From: Hyaloperonospora brassicae
Lineage: Eukaryota > Oomycota > Peronosporomycetes > Peronosporales > Peronosporaceae
NCBI GenBank assembly: GCA_947650285.1
Contig: CANTFL010001254.1
Location: 229,482-293,481, forward strand
Direction of reading: 5' to 3'
DNA: 64,000 nucleotides
Made by a program: the position numbers and the translations under genes. Positions 12,393 through 22,292 of the stretch are shown piece after piece (the first letter of the stretch is position 1; every line of letters starts with the position of its first letter). Below the pieces are notes generated by a model, which was given only the letters and a program-made list of their open reading frames with translations, was not told the origin of the DNA and did not search any database.

Positions 12393-13724
12393 CTAGCTTT
12401 GCTTGATACCCTCAAAGGAACGCTGGCACTCAGCGTTCCATGACCACTTCCTATCTTTCTTGAGCAAGCAAGAAAGATGAACAGTCATCTCGGCATAATT
12501 GCGCGAGTACTTGTGCAAGTACGCCGCTAGTCCAAGGAACTTCCTTATCCCCTTGACATCGACTGGCACTGGCCAGTCGGTGATCGCCTTGATCTGTTCG
12601 GGATCAGGGCGTACGCCGTGTTTACCCACGATGCTCCCAAGAAGTGGTATTTCGCTTGCCGCGAATACGCACTTCTTGAGATTGTCGTACAACTTATGAT
12701 TGCACATAAGTTGAAGAACCTGACGAAAATGAGCTCTATGAATATCAAAGTCCGTCTTTCCGTCCATAGCCCGTCTATGGACGAACACATCGTCGAAGTA
12801 ACTCGGTGCGAAGTCTCGCACCGGTCTCAATAGATTTGTGACTCATCTGTTGAATTTTGCAGGGGCATTGCTCAGCCCCTGTGGCATAACTAGCCACTCT
12901 CACAGCATACCGCTGGGCGTACTAACTGCCGTGTACGGAACATACCGTTCACGCATGAGAATCTGATAGGATCCATCCATCAGATCCATGGACGAGAAGA
13001 TGGTACCATTTGACATACCATCTATGATTACGTCCTTCCTCGGTATCGGCGTCTGATCCGGTACCGTTGCAGCATTCAATTTGTTGAATGCGTGCACTAT
13101 CCGCCATCCTCCTGTGGCCTTTCGCACACAGAAGGTCGGAGAGATGTGTAGAGAACTTGATTCCCTTACATGACTTGCTGTAAAGCGATCGGCAAAGAAC
13201 TTGTCGATCTCTAATACGTGTTCACGAGGCAGTGGCCCCTGCTGCATGACACCGTACTTCGAGCCCGGTTTGAGCTCGATCTCGTGTCGAGTGACTTTAT
13301 CCTTAGGCAACTCGCATGGCACGAATTCAGGGAACACATCCTAGAATTTGATTTATCCTTATACAAAGGATTTGTCTGAAGTGACTCCCAGGATTGAGAC
13401 GTGTATAGCTCAATCCGAGTTTTTTCATCGAGGACACTTTCGTCCATCGATGAGCTACTGAGAACTCGTTCGGTTCTCAGCAAATATTGTTGCCGACCGA
13501 ATATCGGCCACATACTCATCCTCTGTGACGAGTATGCAGATCTGATTGACCTTGCCACTACGCAGATCACGAAAGAAACGTTTTGGTTTAAGCGTTTGCA
13601 TTTGAGTTATCTCCGAAATTGACTTTGGAGGCACAACCAGATCAAGCGTATAAGCGCCTACGCTTGATCCGTCATTAACCAAGACGTTCAACGTCTTGGT
13701 TTCTTCCTGGGAACTTGCTTCCAC
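12393..13724 (-). pseudogene. Reverse transcriptase region of pol, copy A
   Basis: There are three frame pieces: 13724-13211 (N-terminal connector), 13337-12900 (fingers and first palm motifs: THISPTFCVRKATGGWR, FSSMDLMDGSYQI) and 12830-12393 (SYFDDVFVH, the catalytic palm motif, then the thumb). A TGA stands where the conserved Trp of the GMLWEW-type motif is expected (near 12900), and another stop lies just after the APAxFN motif. Both are single-base changes. Copy B shares the first stop. Confidence 0.85.
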
Positions 13725-14148
13725 AGGTTGCTGAGGGCCTAATCCCTCATCATTAGAATTGAGGGAATTCCTTCCTCAAGCACGTGGAGACTTATTCCCT
13801 CGACGTCTTCTGACTGTGGCTGTGCAACCACATTTAGGGCCTTATCCTATACGGTTGACTCTACAGTCGACCTCGGAAGACCGTGTTGACCCTTTGTGGC
13901 AGCAGGTTTCTTTTGTCTAGGAAGTTGTCCGCTAGAAATACATGCATGTCCCGGTCCACTCGACTTGTTCGAGTGGTGGACCTTCGGCGCTGCATGTACC
14001 TCTGTACAGCCGCCGGGAGATTTCTCTGCACTGTAGTGATCTTCTACACTGTGGTCTTGTGCAGTCGTACTAACGACCGTACGGCAAATGATGCCATCGC
14101 ACTCACTCGCAGAACGTCCACACTCTTGTGGACGCTCCAAGATGTTCA

Positions 14149-14618
14149 TCAGATGGCCATCTGATGAACAAGCGGCAGGCATCTTACGGGTCGATGCTGC
14201 CAGCTCACCCTTGGCTCGTACCTTCTGAGCCAAGGTAATCCCAGGATGACATCAAATTTGTCATACAGATCCAGTACGATGAAGTCATCATCGTACTGTT
14301 CGCCCTCTAACGTGTAGTGGATTACTACTACACGTTTCTCAACGGTTATCGATGCGCCTGTGGCAAGGCGCACCGTCATCCTCGATGAGGGGAATGTCGC
14401 GCTCAACGAACTTGAGCCTACGACCCTCTAGTGACTGGCGTCGAACAAATTTGTTCGACGCCCCACAGTCTACTAGGGCATGAAGCGACAAATCATTTGT
14501 CGCTTCCAACTTCAAGGTGATGAGCGAAACGCCATCACCAGGTGCAGAGACACACAATGATTGTGTATCTGGAGCAACTTTCGTCAAGAGATTTGAAAAT
14601 TCTCTTGAGGTTGCTGGA
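14149..14618 (-). pseudogene. Aspartic protease (retropepsin) region, copy A
   Basis: The segment contains LVDCGASNKFVRRQ, the flap-side active-site motif in its oomycete form (DCGAS in place of DSGAS), then the ILGLPWLRRYEP motif typical of Gypsy proteases. A one-base difference from copy B (near 14385) shifts the frame between the two motifs. A second shift after VSWQHR is common to both copies. It would normally cleave the Gag-Pol polyprotein. Confidence 0.8.
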
Positions 14619-15794
14619 TCAGTAAGGCGCTCCGCCCCTAATGACCCCGACCAATGTTTGATGGTCCGTCTCGCTGTTGCGAAGCTTCGCAACAGCGCTG
14701 GACCCACGCCCATTGCCCTTTCTGGCAAATGGTCGTCCATTTCGCTCAGTACTGTTTGGTACTGGCCGTGGAGCACCACACTCGTATGCGTAGTGTCCTA
14801 ACTTCTGACAGCGATTGCACCTCTGCAATCGCTTGTTGTTCGAAGAGCGAGGTCTCTCGCTCTCAACAAAACAGAGGTCCATTGGTTCTGGACCTCCGAT
14901 CTCTTGTCGTCTCGGTGGACGATAAGAGTTTGAGCTAGCATGAGCCTGTCTCATGCTAAAGTCTTCCTGTTCCGCGGCTGATATCGCATATTCCAGCGTA
15001 TTCAGCTCAAGGCGGAACAGGTGGCTCCTGACGAGTCCCTCTGCGAGCCCTTGCATGAACACCGTAATCAACGTGTGTTCATGGACTGGGTTGGTAGTTA
15101 TACTACTCGCGAGGAGTCGTATATGTTGAGCGTAAGCGTGCACATCACGCTTACCCTGCTTGAGTTTCAGGAGCTCTGAACGAGCCCTGAACTCAGCCCG
15201 TGGCGGCTCAAACGTTTGTCTGAGCCGGGACTTGAAGTCATCTAGCGACCTAAACACATTTGGGTCGCTACTCTCGAGTCCCAGAGACCAGGTTTTGGCA
15301 CTCCCTGCCAAGTGGGTTTGAGCAAATGTGAGTTTCATTTGCTCATCTTCGACGCGACGAGCCCTTAGGGCTCTGTCGAGTTCGACAAACCATAGTAACA
15401 GGGAGTCCTCCGGGACTCCACTGTACTCGGAGATGTCAACTTTCATGACTTCGGGACGACGCGCATGCGCCGTCCCGCCCACAGCAGCATGGAATTGCTG
15501 CTGTCTCAACAGCTCTGTCTGTTGAGCACCGAGTTCTCTCAACTGCTCGGCCTGTTGAGAGCCTTGCTGGTGAAGCAAGGCTACTTTCTCCCCTTCGGCG
15601 AAAAGTTCACTTTGAATGAACTTGGCTATAGCGGCATGTTGTTGGTCTCTGTCTAGAGACTCCAACATGGCGCTAATGACGAATTCGCCTACGGTAGACC
15701 TCATTCGTTCTACCGCACCCCATTCGATGTCACTCAAATGGGTAAACCCTTCACGCGTGACGTGAAAGGTCTCTTCATCATCCAACATGTTCAT
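14619..15794 (-). CDS. Gag polyprotein, copy A (intact 391-codon frame)
   Basis: One open frame begins MNMLDDEETFHV and runs 391 codons. It has a central retrotransposon-gag capsid region, including LLWFVELDRALRARR, FAQTHLAGSAKTW and FEPPRAEFRARSELLKLKQG. A CX2CX4HX4C zinc knuckle (RCNRCQKLGHYAYEC) lies at about residues 325-338. Gag forms the particle and binds element RNA. The start codon is inside an 11-bp-arm hairpin. Copy B has a one-base insertion before the knuckle, so only this copy keeps Gag in one frame. The end after SSAVAKLRNS differs from copy B through a small indel in a hairpin loop. Confidence 0.9.
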   Translation of the reverse strand: MNMLDDEETFHVTREGFTHLSDIEWGAVERMRSTVGEFVISAMLESLDRDQQHAAIAKFIQSELFAEGEKVALLHQQGSQQAEQLRELGAQQTELLRQQQFHAAVGGTAHARRPEVMKVDISEYSGVPEDSLLLWFVELDRALRARRVEDEQMKLTFAQTHLAGSAKTWSLGLESSDPNVFRSLDDFKSRLRQTFEPPRAEFRARSELLKLKQGKRDVHAYAQHIRLLASSITTNPVHEHTLITVFMQGLAEGLVRSHLFRLELNTLEYAISAAEQEDFSMRQAHASSNSYRPPRRQEIGGPEPMDLCFVESERPRSSNNKRLQRCNRCQKLGHYAYECGAPRPVPNSTERNGRPFARKGNGRGSSAVAKLRNSETDHQTLVGVIRGGAPY

Positions 15795-15820
15795 GTTGGA
15801 TGTTGTGGTCCTTGGAAGGA

Positions 15821-15836
15821 CTACAAAGTGCTACCA
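15821..15836 (-). promoter_or_regulatory. Candidate primer-binding site, copy A
   Basis: Two bases inside the 5' LTR, the element strand reads TGGTAGCACTTTGTAG. The first eight bases (TGGTAGCA) fit the 3' end of an initiator Met tRNA ending in TGCTACCA, the usual primer of many Gypsy elements. The match beyond that is not established here. Confidence 0.55.
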
Positions 15837-15838
15837 GG

Positions 15839-16231
15839 TGTAACGGGGCACACCCTTGGTTGAACCTAACGCAAGGGTATCGGTGCCCCGACAGACGTAC
15901 ACGAGGCAAACGAGGAAGCGTTGGTAAGGTAAAAGCAGAACTGTTATATTAATATAATTAAGTCTTTTAACTACTGTTTCTCTGTTCGACTTAACTTAAT
16001 TAGGTTAATATAAGTGAGTGTATGGTGGCGTCTCGTCACCACTCATTGCGCGCGTCTTGCGGCGATTGGTGGGTTAATATCATCAAGATATCAACCAATG
16101 AACAGACTATTTGGTCGATCCATCAATATCACCACTATTGGTGATATTGTTAAAAGAATATTCAACATAATATTCGTTACTGTCATTATCTCTCAAATAA
16201 CAATTTCCATGTAACGGGCTGCCTCGTTACA
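15839..16231 (-). mobile_element. 5' LTR of Gypsy copy A
   Basis: This 393-bp LTR is flanked on the outside by ATCAC (16232-16236). At the variable positions it carries the same variants as the 5' LTR of copy B (TTAACAATATC, GTTTGCCTCGTG, CGATACCC, GGTTCAACCAAGGG) and differs from the 3' LTR of its own element. Confidence 0.95.
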
Positions 16232-16236
16232 ATCAC
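16232..16236. repeat. Target-site duplication ATCAC at the right end of copy A
   Basis: Its partner is GTGAT (reverse complement) at 25961-25965, just outside copy B. In the pectin lyase reading frame the pentamer completes GAT GCC ATC ACC ATC, so a single copy restores an uninterrupted Asp-Ala-Ile-Thr-Ile. Confidence 0.9.
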
Positions 16237-16763
16237 CATCCGGGCTAAGAGCGGCGACGCGCCAAAGGGTGTCTGGATTGACCATGTAAAAGTATCCAAT
16301 GTCGGACGACAAATGTTAGTCATCAATTTTTCTGGCGCGACGGGTCTCACAATCAGCAACTCAGACTTTGACGGCCGCACGAAGTTCTTAGCTTCTTGTG
16401 ACGGTCACCACTACTTGGGTTTCTTGCTACTTGGTAAATGGACTGAGTTGAGCCTGCTTGGGAACTACATCAATCACAGTTCAGGTCAGTCGCCTAAAGT
16501 TGGAGGCGGCAAATGCGAAACGACTGTTCTTCACGCCGCCAACAACTTCTTTGACTCGAACTCTGGCCACTCATTTGACGTGGTAAACGGAGGATACGTT
16601 CTGGCCGAAGGCAAATACTTTTCTAAGGTGAAGATACCAGCTCAAGAAGCGTCTAAACACCTGTTTGTGCCAACTTCAGCTATTGACTGCAAGGCAGTCA
16701 TTGGTCGTGCCTGCTCAATGAACGTTCTCAAGGATTCCGGACCTCTAAAGGGACGCTTAGGAG

Positions 16764-16820
16764 GTGAGGTAAGCTCTTAGTTTGCTAGTCTTAAGAAGTA
16801 CATCACTAGTTAATATGCAG
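16764..16820 (+). other. Intron of the pectin lyase pseudogene
   Basis: The donor is GTGAGGTAAG and the acceptor TTAATATGCAG, 57 bp. Removing it joins GRLG to GPATSFEE in frame. A donor five bases downstream (GTAAGC) is also possible but gives the wrong frame. Confidence 0.6.
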
Positions 16821-17463
16821 GCCCTGCTACTTCATTCGAGGAGGCTAGAGGGAACTTTGGTGTCGGTGAACTGGGAGACGCAGTTGCTCAGGCGGGTGCC
16901 CCGAAAAAAGTGGTGTCGCCGTATCTAGCTCAGATGCGTCTGCGGGTGGAGAAGATATGGAAAACAGCGTGACGCAAGACGACATCTTGACAGGCTCCTC
17001 GTCATCCGACAAGTCTACGTCATATAGTCCTTCGGCAGGTGGTCCCATCACACCCGGTTCGGATACATCGAAGTCAATGGACAATACCGAGGCGCCAGTC
17101 TCAGAGGACAAGACTGGTGGGCAGGCGGACAAAAACGCCGACGACGACTTCGAGGAAAGTGACAAAGAGGGCAGCGATGGCTCCAGCCATCTGCGCAAAA
17201 ACGAAAATGATGCTAACGCTTGGCAGCCGTAGAAGGAAGCCGATGACGATCCAAAGAAGAGTGGCAAGGAAGGTGGTGGCGGCTCTATCAACATGCAAGA
17301 AAGCGGAGGTAATTATAACGGTTGCAGACGTACACAAATGGCAATTCCTACTGGCAGGGAAGCGTCAAGGAAGGGGGGTTATTCTGCTCGGCAGGCCAAC
17401 TCCGTCGCCGATTCGTATTGGAAGGCGTTTGGCAACGACGGCGGCGCTACTTCTAGCACCTAG

Positions 17464-17977
17464 TTCAAAAGTGAAGGCAGGAAGCCTAATAACGAGAGGA
17501 CCAGTCCACGATCGAACCTCACCTTAAAGATGTTTCGAACGAAGAAATAACTTAGTCGAGGGATGGCACGTACGATCTTGACTTCATCGACGTTCAACAA
17601 AGACTTGAAGAGCGCTCGGCCACTTTGCGGCGATGGACGGGACCAATTGCCATGTGAGATGCTACTCATCTTCTACACGGTCGGAAGAGCGCTCGTCTTT
17701 ATGTGCAAGTTTTGGAAGAGAAACGGAACTAGCGCAGTTAACATCAGCTTTACTCGACGTTTGGGGTCACGAATTTGTATTCTTCGTACGACTGAAAAGG
17801 TAGACGCAGTTGTCGCATTTCGATTGCAATGCGCGTCAAGCAGCTTGTGAGTGCTGCTGCACGTACCTTGCAACAGTGACATATGGTAGTAACAGATTCC
17901 TGCAAAACTTTATTTTGTAGGCGGGTACGTGCGCTACAATCTACTCTGCACTTCGAATTGAACTTAAAACCCAAATC
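17464..17977. other. 3' flank of the pectin lyase pseudogene
   Basis: Presumed downstream flank of the lyase gene in its original orientation. It holds a 95-codon frame (17563-17850, +) with no recognisable domain. The palindrome pattern typical of the Gypsy copies is absent. Confidence 0.5.
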
Positions 17978-17982
17978 ACATG
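17978..17982. repeat. Target-site duplication ACATG at the left end of copy B
   Basis: Reverse complement of CATGT at 8241-8245. It is the second half of the duplication made by one of the two original insertions. Confidence 0.85.
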
Positions 17983-18374
17983 TGTAACGGGGCAGCCCGT
18001 TACATGGAATTGTCACTTTAAGGAAAGTGACAATAAAGAATATTATGTCGAATATTCTTTTAACAATATCACCAATAGTGGTGATATTGATGGGTTTACC
18101 AAATAGTCTGTTCATTGGTTGATATCTTGATGATATTAACCCACCAATCGCCGCAAGACGCGCGCAATGAGTGGTGACGAGACGCCACCATACACTCACT
18201 TATATTAACCTAATTAAGTTAAGTCGAACAGAGAAACAGTAGTTAAAAGACTTGATTATATTAATATAACAGTTCTGCTTTTACCTTACCAACGCTTCCT
18301 CGTTTGCCTCGTGTACGTCTGTCGGGGCACCGATACCCTTGCGTTAGGTTCAACCAAGGGTGTGCCCCGTTACA
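17983..18374 (+). mobile_element. 5' LTR of Gypsy copy B
   Basis: This 392-bp LTR begins TGTAACGGGGCAGCCCGTTACA (a hairpin) and ends GTGCCCCGTTACA. It has the 5'-type variants shared with 15839-16231. The outer flank is ACATG. Confidence 0.95.
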
Positions 18375-18376
18375 CC

Positions 18377-18392
18377 TGGTAGCACTTTGTAG
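18377..18392 (+). promoter_or_regulatory. Candidate primer-binding site, copy B
   Basis: TGGTAGCACTTTGTAG lies two bases after the 5' LTR, identical to copy A. The first eight bases fit an initiator Met tRNA 3' end. Confidence 0.55.
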
Positions 18393-18418
18393 TCCTTCCA
18401 AGGACCACAACATCCAAC

Positions 18419-19574
18419 ATGAACATGTTGGATGATGAAGAGACCTTTCACGTCACGCGTGAAGGGTTTACCCATTTGAGTGACATCGAATGGGGTGCGG
18501 TAGAACGAATGAGGTCTACCGTAGGCGAATTCGCCATTAGCGCCATGTTGGAGTCTCTAGACAGAGACCAACAACATGCCGCTATAGCCAAGTTCATTCA
18601 AAGTGAACTTTTCGCCGAAGGGGAGAAAGTAGCCTTGCTTCACCAGCAAGGCTCTCAACAGGCCGAGCAGTTGAGAGAACTCGGTGCTCAACAGACAGAG
18701 CTGTTGAGACAGCAGCAATTCCATGCTGCTGTGGGCGGGACGGCGCATGCGCGTCGTCCCGAAGTCATGAAAGTTGACATCTCCGAGTACAGTGGAGTCC
18801 CGGAGGACTCCCTGTTACTATGGTTTGTCGAACTCGACAGAGCCCTAAGGGCTCGTCGCGTCGAAGATGAGCAAATGAAACTCACATTTGCTCAAACCCA
18901 CTTGGCAGAGAGTGCCAAAACCTGGTCTCTGGGACTCGAGAGTAGCGACCCAAATGTGTTTAGGTCGCTAGATGACTTCAAGTCCCGGCTCAGACAAACG
19001 TTTGAGCCGCCACGGGCTGAGTTCAGGGCTCGTTCAGAGCTCCTGAAATTCAAGCAGGGTAAGCGTGATGTGCACGCTTACGCTCAACATATACGACTCC
19101 TCGCGAGTAGTATAACTGCCAACCCAGTCCATGAACACACGTTGATTACGGTGTTCATGCAAGGGCTCGCAGAGGGACTCGTCAGGAGCCACCTGTTCCG
19201 CCTTGAGCTGAATACGCTGGAATATGCGATATCAGCCGCGGAACAGGAAGACTTTAGCATGAGACAGGCTCATGCTAGCTCAAACTCTTATCGTCCACCG
19301 AGACGACAAGAGATCGGAGGTCCAGAACCAATGGAACCTCTGTTTTGTTGAGAGCGAGAGACCTCGCTCTTCGAACAACAAGCGATTGCAGAGGTGCAAT
19401 CGCTGTCAGAAGTTAGGGCACTACGCATACGAGTGTGGTGCTCCACGCCCAGTACCAAACAGTACTGAGCGAAATGGACGACCATTTGCCAGAAAGGGCA
19501 ATAAGCGTGGGTCCAGCGCTGTTGCGGCTTCGCAACAGCGAGACGGACCATCAAACATTGGTCGGGGTCATTAG
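18419..19574 (+). pseudogene. Gag, copy B (one frameshift)
   Basis: The first frame runs from MNMLDDEETF at 18419 to 19351. An extra A in the ATGGAACC block (near 19332-19336) shifts it, and the second frame continues with the CX2CX4HX4C knuckle RCNRCQKLGHYAYEC to 19574. Compared with copy A it also has KLK changed to KFK and a two-base loss in the loop of the hairpin at 19517-19540, which alters the C-terminal residues. Confidence 0.9.
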
Positions 19575-19589
19575 GGGCGGAGCGCCTTA

Positions 19590-20062
19590 CTGATCCAGCA
19601 ACCTCAAGAGAATTTTCAAATCTCTTGACGAAAGTTGCTCCAGATACACAATCATTGTGTGTCTCTGCACCTGGTGATGGCGTTTCGCTCATCACCTTGA
19701 AGTTGGAAGCGACAAATGATTTGTCGCTTCATGCCCTAGTAGACTGTGGGGCGTCGAACAAATTTGTTCGACGCCAGTCACTAGAGGGTCGTAGGCTCAA
19801 GTTCGTTGAGCGCGACATTCCCCTCACAAAGATGACGGTGCGCCTTGCAACAGGCGCATCGATAACCGTTGAGAAACGTGTAGTAGTAATCCACTACACG
19901 TTAGAGGGCGAACAGTACGATGATGACTTCATCGTACTGGATCTGTATGACAAATTTGATGTCATCCTGGGATTACCTTGGCTCAGAAGGTACGAGCCAA
20001 GGGTGAGCTGGCAGCATCGACCCGTAAGATGCCTGCCGCTTGTTCATCAGATGGCCATCTGA
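19590..20062 (+). pseudogene. Aspartic protease region, copy B
   Basis: The DCGAS active-site motif is at 19742-19756, and the FDVILGLPWLRRYEP motif precedes a frameshift. Unlike copy A, the two motifs are in one frame here. The frame then ends at a TGA created inside the perfect 26-bp palindrome 20042-20067. The neighbouring frame reads on through it (CSSDGHLMNILERPQECG), so the real polyprotein used that frame before the shift. Confidence 0.8.
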
Positions 20063-20364
20063 TGAACATCTTGGAGCGTCCACAAGAGTGTGGACGTTCT
20101 GCGAGTGAGTGCGATGGCATCATTTGCCGTACGGTCGTTAGTACGACTGCACAAGACCACAGTGTAGATGATCACTACAGTGCAGAGCAATCTCCCGGCG
20201 GCTGTACAGAGGTACATGCAGCGCCGAAGGTCCACCACTCGAACAAGTCGAGTGGACCGGGACATGCATGTATTTCTAGCGGACAACTTCCTAGACAAAA
20301 GAAACCTGCTGCCACAAAGGGTCAACACGGTCTTCCAAGGTCGACTGTAGAGTCAACCGTATAG

Positions 20365-21838
20365 GATAAGGCCCTAACTGTGGTTGCACAGCCACAGTCA
20401 GAAGACATAGAGGGAATGAGTCCCCACGTTCAAGAGGAAGGACTTCCCTTCGAGTTACATGGTGAGAGAACAGCCTCTCAACAAGCTGTGGAAGCAAGTT
20501 CCCAGGAAGAAACCGAGACGTTGAACGTCTTGTTTAATGACGGATCAAGCGTAGGCGCTTATACGCTTGATCTGATTGTGCCTCCGAAGTTAACTTCGGA
20601 GATAACTCAATTGCCAACGCTAGAACCGAAACGGTTCTTGCGTGATCTGCGTAGTGGCAAGGTCAAGCAGATCTGCATACTCGTCACAGAGGATGAGTAT
20701 GTGGCCGATATTCGGTCGGCAACAATATTTGCTCAAACCGAACAGGTTATCAGCAGCTCATCGATGGACGAAAGTGTCCTCGATGAAAAAACTCGGATTG
20801 AGCTATACACGTCTGAATCCTGGGATCACTTCAGACAAATCCTTTGTATAAGGATAAATCAAATTCTAGGATGTGTTCCCTGAATTCGTGCCATGCGAGT
20901 TGCCTAAGGATAAAGTCACTCGACACGAGATCGAGCTCAAACCGGGCTCGAAGTACTGTGTCATGCAGCAGGGGCCACTGCCTCGTGAACACGTATTAGA
21001 GATCGACAAGTTCTTTGCCGATCGCTTTACAGCAAGTCATGTAAGGGAATCAAGTTCTCCTCACATCTCTCCGACCTTCTGTGTGCGAAAGGCCACAGGA
21101 GGATGGCGGATAGTGCACGCATTCAACAAATTGAATGCTGCAACGGTACCGGATCAGACGCCGATACCGAGGAAGGACGTAATCATAGATGGTATGTCAA
21201 ATAGTACCATCTTCTCGTCCATGGATCTGATGGATGGATTCTATCAGATTCTCATGCGTGAACGGGATGTTCCGTACACGGCAGTGAGTACTCCCAGCGG
21301 TATGCTGTGAGAGTGGCTAGTTATGCCACAGGGGCTGAGTAACGCCCCCGCAACATTCAACTGATGTGTCACAAATCTGTGGAGACCGGTGCGAGACTTC
21401 GCACCGAGTTACTTCGACGATGTGTTCGTCCATAGACGGGCTATGGACGGAAAGACGGACGTTGGAGTCCACATAACACACGTTCGTCAGGTTCTCAAAC
21501 TTATGTGCAATCATAAGTTGTACGCCAATCTCAAGAAGTGCGTATTCGCGGCAAGCGAAATACCACTTCTTGGGAGCATCGTGGGTAAACACGGCGTACG
21601 CCCTGATCCCGAACAGATCAAGACGATCACCGACTGGCCAGTGCCGTCGATGTCAAGGGGATAAGGAAGTTCCTTGGACTAGCGGCGTACTTGCACAAGT
21701 ACTCGCGCAATTATGCCGAGATGACTGTTCATCTTTCTTGCTTGCTCAAGAAAGATAGGAAGTGGTCATGGAACGCTGAGTGCCAGCGTTCCTTTGAAGG
21801 TATCAAGCAAAGCTTGATGCAATCGCCGATCTTGGCGA
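20365..21838 (+). pseudogene. Reverse transcriptase region of pol, copy B
   Basis: There are four frame pieces: 20380-20883 (connector), 20873-21310 (fingers and palm, with HISPTFCVRKATGGWRIVHA and SSMDLMDGFYQILM), 21389-21664 (palm with SYFDDVFVH; the two catalytic Asp codons at 21416-21421) and 21691 onward (thumb, running on into RNase H). TGA replaces the expected Trp codon in the motif at about 21308, and a second TGA follows the APATFN motif near 21362. There is a one-base shift in the connection near 21650. The enzyme would copy element RNA to DNA. Confidence 0.85.
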
Positions 21839-22292
21839 TTGCAGATCAGGACAGACCATTTCATGTGGTCTGTGATGCCAGCGATTTTGCTATCGGCTGT
21901 GCGTTAATGGAGTATGACACAGACGGCGAAGAGCGCGTCGTCTGCTATCAATCGCGTCAGCTGCAACCAGCTGAGCGCAATTACCCAGTGTATGACAAGG
22001 AGCTCCTTGCCATGAAGTACGCACTGGCTAAGGTTCGCGTCTATCTCTTGGGAGATGAACCGTTCATTGTTTTTACGGACCATGCGTCACTACGCACGGC
22101 CGTAAACAGTCCACATCTCTCGCAACGAATTGCGAGGCGGCTGTCCTTCTTCGCTGAGGATAACTTCTCCGTGGAGTACGAGCCAGGACGACTGAATGTC
22201 GTCGCTGACGCGCTATCGCGCCGACCCAATTTCGAGTCGGTCGCGCAGTCCAAAATGAAGATAAGTCCACAGTTGCAACAGTTACAGCCAGT
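21839..22292 (+). CDS. RNase H domain of pol, copy B
   Basis: In the same open frame as the RT thumb (21691-22377). The motifs in order are VCDASDFAIGCAL, DKELLAMKYALAKVR, FTDHASLRTAV and GRLNVVADALSRRPNF. This is the better preserved of the two copies (FTDHASL as in the family, against VDTDHASL in copy A). It should remove template RNA during reverse transcription. Confidence 0.85.

Larger units (their letters stand above)
8246..16231 (-). mobile_element. Full-length Ty3/Gypsy chromoviral retrotransposon, copy A
   Basis: The 7,986-bp element has the order LTR, primer-binding site, gag, protease, reverse transcriptase, RNase H, integrase, chromodomain-like end, an antisense open frame, polypurine tract, LTR. 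Gag is intact, but pol is broken by several frameshifts and stops, many of them shared with copy B. It sits inverted relative to copy B, with the 3' part of a pectin lyase pseudogene between them. Its two ends carry different flanking 5-mers, showing that its halves come from two original insertions. Confidence 0.95.
16232..17463 (+). pseudogene. Pectin lyase (PL1) pseudogene, 3' part
   Basis: The frame enters at the target duplication ATCAC and reads ITIRAKSGDAPKGVWIDHVK, then VGRQMLVINFSGATG, FDGRTKFLASCDGHHYLGF and SPKVGGGKCETTVLHAANNF. These are the parallel beta-helix strands and active-site side of PL1 pectin lyases, secreted enzymes that cleave pectin by beta-elimination. A 57-bp intron (16764-16820, GT..AG) restores GPATSFEEARGNFGVGELG. 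After a likely one-base loss in an A run (16905-16910), the frame continues as a Ser/Asp/Lys-rich tail with a TAG at 17230, ending near 17463. The 5' part is at 25961-26538 on the other strand. Confidence 0.85.

Noticed and set aside
15328..15656. Plus-strand frames opposite gag of copy A (and 18557-18885 opposite gag of copy B)
   Set aside because: They are shadows of the gag frame on the other strand, with Cys/Ser-rich translations and no independent support. Hairpins in this element keep both strands open.
17563..17850. 95-codon frame between lyase remnant and copy B as a gene
   Set aside because: No recognisable motif, no start context, and it lies in the presumed 3' flank of a broken gene.
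19978..20364. 128-codon frame in copy B as a separate gene
   Set aside because: Its sequence (CSSDGHLMNILERPQECG) is the continuation of the protease-RT polyprotein in the frame used before a frameshift.
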